This document shows positions 1-5,583 of a DNA stretch of 6,284 bases, in pieces. The DNA comes from an uncultured Oscillospiraceae bacterium (GTDB lineage Bacteria; Bacillota; Clostridia; Oscillospirales; Oscillospiraceae): NCBI GenBank assembly GCA_900758315.1, contig CAAERF010000554.1, positions 1-6,284 on the forward strand, in the 5' to 3' direction. Numbering within the stretch: the first letter of the stretch is position 1; the number at the start of each line of letters is the position of its first letter. The notes beneath the pieces were generated by a model, which was not told the origin of the DNA, searched no databases, and saw only the letters and a program-made list of their open reading frames with translations. A program made the position numbers and the translations under genes.

Positions 1-1191
1 CAGGAGGGCTGCGTCTACTATACCCAGGACAACCTCGGCAAGTTCAAGATCGAGGAAGCGGCGTCGGCCTACGGCTACACGGCCGCCACCCAGGACGGGG
101 CCGGGCCGTGGCGCGTCGAATTCGTGATCGACGAGGCCGACAAGGTTGTGGAGTACCTGAGCAAGAATGCCGACCGCAACCGCCCCTGGGGCAACCGGGT
201 GATCATCCATAAGACCGACAGCGAGACCGGGCAAGTCATCGCGGCGAATGCCCAGTTTACGCTGTATGAGTGGAACGCGGCGCGCGGCATGTACGAGGTC
301 AGCACCAACTATGCGATCGAGCGGGCCGGGGACGGCAGTTACACCGTCGCCTGCCTGCATCCGGACTGGACGCTGGCCGAAGCCGGGCAGCTCTATTTTG
401 AGGACACGCTCTGCGACACCCGCGCCGACACCGCCAACCACGACGGGACGACCAGCAAACACGAGATTTTTTATGGCGATATTGATTTGAAGCAATATCC
501 CAATGAGCGCGCCTTTACCAATGACGGCCAGTTCCTGATTGTCGAGACCCAGGCCCCGGACGGTTATTTTGGTGACTGGACGGACATCACGAATCCTGGG
601 ACCAGCGGCAGCGACCTTGGCAAGCGGGCGTATTATCTGCGCCTGACCGGCGATGGCAGCACGATCACGCTGGACAATGCCGCCTACAACGCCGATATCT
701 TGACCGAAAACCAGGGCGGCGTTTTGGTGGAAACGCCGGACGGAACCGTAACGGTGCAGATTTATGGCGCACCCAAGGAAGCAAGCCGCACCTATGCGAC
801 CGACAGCACCGGGCTGGCAAACAACGAGGATGCGTATACCAGTGTGCCGGTCACGGGCAAGTTTACGAATGAACGCGTGATTGGTGAGATCATCCTCGCC
901 AAAGCTGACCTGGACCAGTTGAAGGAGTCGGTGCCCCACGCCCTGACCGATGAGGATGGCGATAACAGCACCGTTCCCGGTGGTGCGCTGCACGGCACTG
1001 CCAGCATTGAGGGGGCCGTGTACGATCTGTATGCCGCCGAGGACATCCAGCACCCGGATGGCGTGTCTGGCGTGGTCGATTATTCCAAAATTGTGGACGC
1101 CAACGGCACCCGGATGGCGTGTCTGGCGTGGTCGATTATTCCAAAATTGTGGACGCCAACGGCACCCCGCTTTGGCACACCACCGTGCTGA
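1..1191 (+). CDS. 5' part of a frameshifted giant Cna-B (SpaA-like) surface adhesin, open at the window edge
   Basis: Frame 1 is open from the first base to a TGA at 1189-1191 (396 residues visible). The true start, signal peptide and N-terminal domains lie upstream. Residues 10-26 look like the end of one Cna-B domain (FKIEE...YGY, with E19 in the usual Glu position). A full Cna-B domain follows: Lys71 in IIHKTD, Glu182 in VETQAPDGY and Asn290 in FTNERV fit the Lys/Glu/Asn triad that forms an intramolecular isopeptide bond. A third domain opens with GEIILAKAD (Lys301) and GAVYDLYAAED. Native sequence ends at residue 370; residues 371-396 are an aberrant read-through of the second copy of a 56-bp tandem duplication. 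The rest of the protein continues in frame 3. If expressed, this fragment has no sorting signal and would be secreted or degraded rather than wall-anchored. Domain family is seen from motifs; adhesin role is inferred from the family. Confidence 0.85.
   Translation, partial: QEGCVYYTQDNLGKFKIEEAASAYGYTAATQDGAGPWRVEFVIDEADKVVEYLSKNADRNRPWGNRVIIHKTDSETGQVIAANAQFTLYEWNAARGMYEVSTNYAIERAGDGSYTVACLHPDWTLAEAGQLYFEDTLCDTRADTANHDGTTSKHEIFYGDIDLKQYPNERAFTNDGQFLIVETQAPDGYFGDWTDITNPGTSGSDLGKRAYYLRLTGDGSTITLDNAAYNADILTENQGGVLVETPDGTVTVQIYGAPKEASRTYATDSTGLANNEDAYTSVPVTGKFTNERVIGEIILAKADLDQLKESVPHALTDEDGDNSTVPGGALHGTASIEGAVYDLYAAEDIQHPDGVSGVVDYSKIVDANGTRMACLAWSIIPKLWTPTAPRFGTPPC
1050..1167 (+). repeat. 56-bp perfect tandem duplication that breaks the adhesin frame
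   Basis: Every base from 1050 to 1111 equals the base 56 positions downstream (1106 to 1167), and the match fails at 1049/1105 (a/g) and 1112/1168 (g/c). The result is two identical 56-bp units (1050-1105 and 1106-1161) plus a 6-bp remnant, GCACCC, that occurs at 1050-1055, 1106-1111 and 1162-1167. The unit encodes HPDGVSGVVDYSKIVDANGT; copy 1 reads it in frame 1 and copy 2 in frame 3. Since 56 is not a multiple of 3, the duplication is a +2 frameshift. Deleting one unit gives a continuous frame (…DANGT-PLWHTTV…). A hexamer at each junction is what slipped-strand replication or short-homology recombination leaves behind. A local assembly error is the main alternative. Confidence 0.95.
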
Positions 1192-4100
1192 CCAATGGTG
1201 GATGGGATACTGATTACCTGCCGATTCTCGCCAAAGATCACCTGGTCGCCAGCGCCGAAATCAAAGACGGTGTGCTGGCGTTTGCCAACCTTTACTTGGG
1301 CAAATATTATCTGGTCGAACGCGCCACGGGTATTGTGCTGCCTGTGGATACCGATGGCCATTTCTATGTAACGGGCCAGTACCCCGTACTGGACAAGATC
1401 TTGCAGCCCACCGGCGAATACAAGTCGTTGTCCACCAACAGCCGCGGCGAGTACACCGACTATGTGTACAAAAACCAGTATAGCGCAGTGGCCGAAGGCC
1501 GTGCGCTGACCGGCGTCAAGACCTACGATGGGTACTATCTGAGCTATGCCGAAGGGTATCTGTGCGACGAGATCAACCACTACAGTACCTTGGCTTACGG
1601 CAACGAGGCACAATACATCACCCGCGGCGACGAGCATTCTAAGGATGCGGTGCTGAAATCCGGCTTCTCCATCCAGAAGGTTGTCAGCACGACCGGCCCC
1701 AGCACGCCTGCCCCCAAACTGGAAGGTGCGGGCTTCACAGTCTACCGCGTGTGGGAGCTGTCCAAAGTGAGTGAATTCCAGAAAAATGCTGACGGCACTT
1801 ACAATGTGCAGAGCATTCTGGACGCCTACCGCAAGGACAGCTATGATAACAACACCGCTAAGTATGACTTCAGTGGCGAAAGCCGGGCTATTGCCCGGAT
1901 GTTTGAGTCGGACGCCAGCCTGGTGGCGGAATACAACGCCAGCTTAACGGCAGCGGGAGACTACGCCAACGGCCAGGGCGATGGTTGGGTGCCCACCGGG
2001 GCGGAAAACGAGTACATCCTCTCGGAGATTTTCACCAACGAGGAAGGTATACTGCGCGTTACCGGCCTGCCGTATGGCCAGTACCTGGTCGTGGAAACAA
2101 CGCTGCCCAAAGACCTGTTCCAAGCGGACCCGTTTGTGGTGACTGTGGACAGCAGCACCCCGCAGAGTATCATGTGCAAGCCAGATGGCTCAGTCACGAC
2201 CGCCAGCAACAGCTATATGGCCTACACCGTTCTCGATGAAGAGATGGAAGGCTACTTGCAGCTCATTAAGATCGACGCCGAAACTGGTAAGCCGGTCAAG
2301 ATCGCTGACGCCGCGTTCCAGATTTATCGCATTCTGGAGGACGGGACGGAAGAACTCATCGAGATGCCCGACCCGGATTCCGGCAGCGCCACTACCAAAA
2401 CCTCTACCTTCTACACCGATGCGGACGGTTACCTCAAAACATCCGAAAAGCTGCCGCTGGGCCGCTATCGTGTGGTCGAACTGGATGGCCCGGCAGGCTT
2501 CTTCAACGATGAACAATACAATGTCGTATTTGAGTTGACCAGCGAGCGCGTTTGGGAAGTCGTTGGCAACGCCACAGACGACATGGACGATTTTGTGATC
2601 ACCGAAGAATACAGCAACCACGAAACTTTGGGACGGTTGACCATCCGCAAAGTCGGCAACGTCCTGACCGGGTACGAGGGCGGCCAGTTTGTTTATGAGC
2701 AGGCCAATTTGGCCGGGGCAGTTTACGAAATCCGCGCTCACGGCGACATCGCCACCGGCGACCGCCAGGGCACACTCTGGTATGCGGACGGTGACCTGGT
2801 CGCCACTGTAACTACCGGTGAGACCGGCCAGGTGGATGAAGTCAAGTTCAGCCCCACCCGCACCCAAGCTACCTACGATTTCCTGATCGTCAGCCACGAC
2901 GGCACCACCGGCGAAGTGACGATCACGCTGCCGCTGGGCTCCTACGACATCACCGAGGTGCAGGCCCCCTACGGCTTTGTGCTGACTGGCCAAACCTACA
3001 CCGTGACTTTTGGCTGGAATGACCAAAGCAATAATATTGTTCTGGCACAGACCATTGTGGATCACACTCAGGACGGTGATGAGGTTTACAGTTACGACAT
3101 CATCAATGCCGCCGATGCCAGCGATGAGCAGCTCACCGGCCAGCCCGGCACCATCGTGTTCGAGAACGCCCGCGTGCTGCCCGTGCCCGAAACGCCGGAA
3201 GATTTGGTGGATAAAATCGGCGTTGGCATCCACAAGCGGGATGCCGAAACCAGCCAGCCTCTGGCCGGAGCCGTGTATGAGCTCTACACGGTGGAGGCGA
3301 TCTACGATGTGAACGGCAACAAGCTGGCCGACGCCGGCACCCTGCTCGCCACCAGCGCCCCGACCGATGACACCGGCTTCACCTGGTTCGATGTGGACGT
3401 GCCCATCCGCGGCGAGGCCTATGCAAACGGCGAGACCGAACCGGCGGACGGCGTTTGGAACGCCCGCAACAACAGCGGCAACTATCAGATCGTCGAGATC
3501 ACCGCGCCGAACGGCTACCTGCTCGACCCGACACCGATTTCGGTCAGCTTTACCTATCCCGGCCCGCAAGTTGCCTGGCAGGTGGTCGCGGGTGAAAAAT
3601 CCAACCAGCCAACCACGGTGGCAATCACCAAACAGGACCTGACCAACGGCCAGGAACTGCCCGGCGCGCTGCTGACCGTGACGGACGCCGGCGGCAAAGA
3701 ACTTCACAAGTGGACCTCCACCACCGAACCGCACGTCATCCGCGGCCTGGCGCTCGACACCGAGTACCGCCTGACCGAGCTCAAGCCAGCACCCGGGTAC
3801 GCCTTTGCCGAGACCATCGCTTTCAAGCTGCAGCAGGCGACCAGTGAGGACGGCAGCCTGCTCCCCCAAACCGACGTCTACCTGCTGGGAGAAAACGGCG
3901 AGTGGACTTTGCTCGAGGACGGGGCCATTGTCATGCAGGACGACGTGACCAAGGTGGAAATCCACAAGACTGACATCGTGAGCGGTGAGGAACTGCCCGG
4001 CGCGCACCTTGAAATCCATGATGCCGACGGCGACCTGATCGACGCGTGGATTTCAACAGACGAGCCCCATTTTATTGAAAAGCTGCCCGCGGGCGACTAC

Positions 4101-4826
4101 ACACTGACCGAGACCCTGGCCCCGGACGGCTATGTCGTGGCCGAAACCGTGCCTTTTACCGTGACGGCCACCGGTGACATCCAGAGCGTTGTGATGAAGG
4201 ATGCGCCGTCCTTCATGATCCACAAGACCGATGTGGGCGGCAAGGAACTGGCGGGGGCCGAACTCGTGCTGAGCTACGACGGCCAGGTGGTTGACCGCTG
4301 GACGACCGACGGCACACCCCATGAGGTGCCGGTCACCGGCCCCGACGACACCTTGCCCGGCGCGGTGATTCTGTCGGACGCCGAGACCGAGCGGGTGTAT
4401 ACGCTGCACGAGGACGCCGCCCCGGCCGGGTATAAGCTTTCCGCCGACATCCAGCTCAAGGTGGAACGCCGCGATGACGGCGGCTATGCGGTCTATTCCA
4501 GGCAGATCGGCCAAAATGGGTGGCAGCTTTCCGACAGCCGCTCCGTGACAATGGTGGACGAAGCCGCGCCGCAGCCCAGCCCGGCTCCAACGCCCGAGGC
4601 CCCGGCCCCGACGCCTGCCACCACCGCCGCGCCGAAACCGGTATTCCACGTTCCCCAGACCGGCGACAGCACGCCGCTGCTGGCGATGGTACTTGTGACC
4701 GCACTGGCGGCGGTTGGTTTTATCGCGCTATTGGTAGTTAGAAAGGACCGCCAGAAAGATGACGGCGACCCGATGAACGACCCGCAGCTGGAACCGCGGG
4801 ACGATATGGAGGACACCCATGAATAA
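1119..4826 (+). CDS. 3' part of the same frameshifted Cna-B surface adhesin, with VPQTG cell-wall anchor
   Basis: Frame 3 carries the remaining 1235 residues. The GTG at 1119 is only the first possible start codon: it lies inside the duplicated unit, has no Shine-Dalgarno sequence, and the protein sequence upstream of it (HPDG) matches the native 5' part, so this is not a real gene start. Seven further complete Cna-B-like domains follow, plus the end of the interrupted one. Probable Lys/Glu/acceptor codons (nt starts) are 1677/2094/Asp2235, 2268/2478/Asn2616, 2649/2955/Asn3165, 3234/3495/Asn3603, 3630/3777/Asp3939, 3966/4110/Asp4200 and 4224/4410/Asp4557; the interrupted domain has Glu1317 and possibly Asn1473. 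Then come a Pro/Ala-rich linker (4560-4643), the VPQTG sorting motif, a 21-residue hydrophobic helix and a 28-residue tail. Such proteins are sortase-anchored, protease-resistant stalks for adhesion or cell contact. I recall similar ~2000-residue proteins, annotated 'SpaA isopeptide-forming pilin-related', as cargo of clostridial conjugative elements. No sortase gene is in the window. Confidence 0.87.
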   Translation: MSGVVDYSKIVDANGTPLWHTTVLTNGGWDTDYLPILAKDHLVASAEIKDGVLAFANLYLGKYYLVERATGIVLPVDTDGHFYVTGQYPVLDKILQPTGEYKSLSTNSRGEYTDYVYKNQYSAVAEGRALTGVKTYDGYYLSYAEGYLCDEINHYSTLAYGNEAQYITRGDEHSKDAVLKSGFSIQKVVSTTGPSTPAPKLEGAGFTVYRVWELSKVSEFQKNADGTYNVQSILDAYRKDSYDNNTAKYDFSGESRAIARMFESDASLVAEYNASLTAAGDYANGQGDGWVPTGAENEYILSEIFTNEEGILRVTGLPYGQYLVVETTLPKDLFQADPFVVTVDSSTPQSIMCKPDGSVTTASNSYMAYTVLDEEMEGYLQLIKIDAETGKPVKIADAAFQIYRILEDGTEELIEMPDPDSGSATTKTSTFYTDADGYLKTSEKLPLGRYRVVELDGPAGFFNDEQYNVVFELTSERVWEVVGNATDDMDDFVITEEYSNHETLGRLTIRKVGNVLTGYEGGQFVYEQANLAGAVYEIRAHGDIATGDRQGTLWYADGDLVATVTTGETGQVDEVKFSPTRTQATYDFLIVSHDGTTGEVTITLPLGSYDITEVQAPYGFVLTGQTYTVTFGWNDQSNNIVLAQTIVDHTQDGDEVYSYDIINAADASDEQLTGQPGTIVFENARVLPVPETPEDLVDKIGVGIHKRDAETSQPLAGAVYELYTVEAIYDVNGNKLADAGTLLATSAPTDDTGFTWFDVDVPIRGEAYANGETEPADGVWNARNNSGNYQIVEITAPNGYLLDPTPISVSFTYPGPQVAWQVVAGEKSNQPTTVAITKQDLTNGQELPGALLTVTDAGGKELHKWTSTTEPHVIRGLALDTEYRLTELKPAPGYAFAETIAFKLQQATSEDGSLLPQTDVYLLGENGEWTLLEDGAIVMQDDVTKVEIHKTDIVSGEELPGAHLEIHDADGDLIDAWISTDEPHFIEKLPAGDYTLTETLAPDGYVVAETVPFTVTATGDIQSVVMKDAPSFMIHKTDVGGKELAGAELVLSYDGQVVDRWTTDGTPHEVPVTGPDDTLPGAVILSDAETERVYTLHEDAAPAGYKLSADIQLKVERRDDGGYAVYSRQIGQNGWQLSDSRSVTMVDEAAPQPSPAPTPEAPAPTPATTAAPKPVFHVPQTGDSTPLLAMVLVTALAAVGFIALLVVRKDRQKDDGDPMNDPQLEPRDDMEDTHE
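3606..4559 (+). repeat. Three compact C-terminal Cna-B repeat domains
   Basis: Three successive domains of roughly 80-120 residues share the plan [V/M]xIxKxD ... ELxGAxL ... TxxPH ... YxLxExxAPxGY ... V[V/M]xD. At the DNA level the first two share the 18-bp string AGGAACTGCCCGGCGCGC near 3653 and 3988. They are shorter and more alike than the upstream domains, and all three appear to use Asp rather than Asn as isopeptide acceptor (codons at 3939, 4200 and 4557). They would form the stiff stalk just outside the wall. Duplication within the gene is the likely origin. Confidence 0.75.
4650..4823 (+). other. Sortase sorting signal: VPQTG, membrane helix, long acidic tail
   Basis: VPQTG is encoded at 4650-4664, preceded by a Pro/Ala/Thr-rich stretch typical of wall-spanning regions. 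A 21-residue hydrophobic segment (4677-4739, LLAMVLVTALAAVGFIALLV V) follows, then RKDRQK. Sortase would cut between Thr and Gly and link the protein to peptidoglycan. VPQTG departs from canonical LPXTG at the first residue, a variant common in gut clostridia. The tail after the helix is 28 residues and dominated by Asp/Glu after the first basic cluster, longer than the short basic tail usual for such proteins. Confidence 0.85.
4808..4812 (+). promoter_or_regulatory. Ribosome binding site of the DUF3846 gene
   Basis: GGAGG sits 6 nt upstream of the ATG at 4819, inside the last codons of the adhesin gene. It fixes the start of the downstream gene and, with the ATGAATAA overlap (start at 4819, upstream stop TAA at 4824-4826), suggests translational coupling. 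Confidence 0.8.
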
Positions 4827-5502
4827 GCCGGAGAAACTGCGCGTTGTCATTGTGGAGCCGGGCCAATATGCCCGCGAAGCCGAGATCGACAACACTCTGC
4901 AAGCCGAACAAGCGGTGGTGGGCGGCTCGATTGAAGTCATCTACCCCTGGCCAGACAAAGCTGTTTGCCTTGTGCTCAACGATGAAGGAAAAGTCATTCC
5001 GCTGGAACCAAACCGTGGTTTACTCGAATACAGGGATATTGTGTTCGGTACCTTTTTCGTCTGCGGAGACAACGGCGAGAATTTTTGCAGCCTGAGCGAT
5101 CAGCAGGTAAAGCGATTCCTTCAGCGCTTTAGCAGGCCGGAGGTGTTTGTTCCCTATTGTGGACACCTTCTACCCATCCTGTATGATCGGCTTGACCTGC
5201 CGAATGTGCCGGAAACCGTCTGGCAGGAAACGAAGGAACGAAACGGTCTGCCGCAAATTTGCTTCAGCAATATGCCAGGAATGACCGAGGTGGTGCTGCT
5301 GGAATATGGAGAAAACCGCTGCTTGCCGTTGAGCGCTTCGCCGGAAGGCAAAACGGCCTCTCAGTATGCGGACGAGCTCAACGAGCAGATTGGTGTCACA
5401 CCGGATCAGCAACGAGCCTTGCAGCGCGGTTTTGCCTGTGGCTGGAAAACTGGACCGGACGACCGCACCGACAAAAAACATTCGCAGGACATGACGCGGT
5501 AA
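4819..5502 (+). CDS. DUF3846-domain protein with a C-terminal mobile-element tail domain
   Basis: This 227-residue, apparently cytoplasmic protein has no signal peptide or membrane segment. Residues 7-110 match the DUF3846 pattern as I know it: RVVIVEPGQYAREAEIDNTL, QAVVGGSIEVIYPW, a VCLVLNDEGK strand, PNRGL, DIVFGTFFVCGD and FCSLSDQQVKRF. DUF3846 proteins are often little more than this domain and are frequent on clostridial plasmids and conjugative elements; their function is unknown. Residues 143-210 form a second module ending in YADELNEQIGVTPDQQRALQRGFACGW, which resembles the NxxxGVTxxQxxAMxxGxxFGW tail of YodL/LPD28/DUF4316-like proteins from the same elements. The middle (110-142) is not recognised. 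The start is fixed by a GGAGG 6 nt upstream and an 8-nt overlap with the adhesin stop, so it is probably co-transcribed with it. A hairpin terminator follows 24 nt after the stop. No catalytic motif is visible, and I assign no function. Confidence 0.85.
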   Translation: MNKPEKLRVVIVEPGQYAREAEIDNTLQAEQAVVGGSIEVIYPWPDKAVCLVLNDEGKVIPLEPNRGLLEYRDIVFGTFFVCGDNGENFCSLSDQQVKRFLQRFSRPEVFVPYCGHLLPILYDRLDLPNVPETVWQETKERNGLPQICFSNMPGMTEVVLLEYGENRCLPLSASPEGKTASQYADELNEQIGVTPDQQRALQRGFACGWKTGPDDRTDKKHSQDMTR

Positions 5503-5526
5503 AATGCCGCGGCTTGTTCTATCACC

Positions 5527-5560
5527 GGGGCGCAGCCAGAGCGGCTGCGCCCCACTCTTT
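5527..5560 (+). terminator. Probable intrinsic terminator after the adhesin-DUF3846 unit
   Basis: GGGGCGCAGCC (5527-5537) pairs perfectly with GGCTGCGCCCC (5543-5553) around the 5-nt loop AGAGC, giving an 11-bp GC-rich stem. The downstream run ACTCTTT is only partly uridine-rich, so termination may be incomplete and some read-through into metK is possible. Its place just after a stop and before a new RBS supports the call. Confidence 0.7.
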
Positions 5561-5570
5561 ATATAAAAGG

Positions 5571-5576
5571 AAGGAG
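5571..5576 (+). promoter_or_regulatory. Ribosome binding site of metK
   Basis: AAGGAG lies 7 nt upstream of the ATG at 5584, at good spacing, and sets the start codon. The encoded N-terminus (MTHFYSAESVTAGHPDK) aligns with the known start of MetK proteins, which confirms it. Confidence 0.85.
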
Positions 5577-5583
5577 ACAAAAC

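Larger units (their letters stand above)
5503..5583 (+). other. Intergenic gap between the DUF3846 gene and metK
   Basis: This 81-bp gap contains one strong hairpin (5527-5553), a short AT-rich run (TTTATATAAAA, 5558-5568) and the metK ribosome binding site. The AT-rich run could hold a -10 element, but no matching -35 at 16-18 bp is visible because the terminator stem occupies that place. It is too short for a SAM riboswitch and shows none of its helices. Confidence 0.7.

Noticed and set aside
1119..1121. GTG as a genuine start of an independent 1235-residue protein
   Set aside because: No Shine-Dalgarno precedes it, no signal peptide follows it, it lies within the second repeat unit, and the residues before it match the native upstream protein.
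1100..1191. Programmed ribosomal frameshifting that joins the two frames
   Set aside because: No slippery heptamer or stimulatory structure is evident. A shift would also leave a duplicated peptide, whereas a 56-bp duplication explains everything simply.
1080..1637. 185-codon open frame on the minus strand over the duplication
   Set aside because: It is a shadow of the adhesin frame; it has no domain signature and no RBS in front of its start.
2190..4019. 609-codon open frame on the minus strand
   Set aside because: It is an antisense shadow of the Cna-B coding sequence in GC-rich DNA. Its translation is low in complexity with Gly/Val/His bias and has no recognisable domain, while the plus strand has clear domain motifs throughout.
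5506..5513. GCCGCGGC palindrome as an operator
   Set aside because: An 8-bp GC palindrome is expected by chance in DNA of this composition, and nothing else supports a binding site.
5514..5565. sigma-70 promoter with TTGTTC and TATATA in front of metK
   Set aside because: The two hexamers are about 40 bp apart, far from the usual 16-18 bp, so they cannot form one promoter.
5503..5583. SAM riboswitch or T-box upstream of metK
   Set aside because: The gap is only 81 bp, largely filled by a simple terminator-like hairpin, and lacks the conserved helices of those elements.
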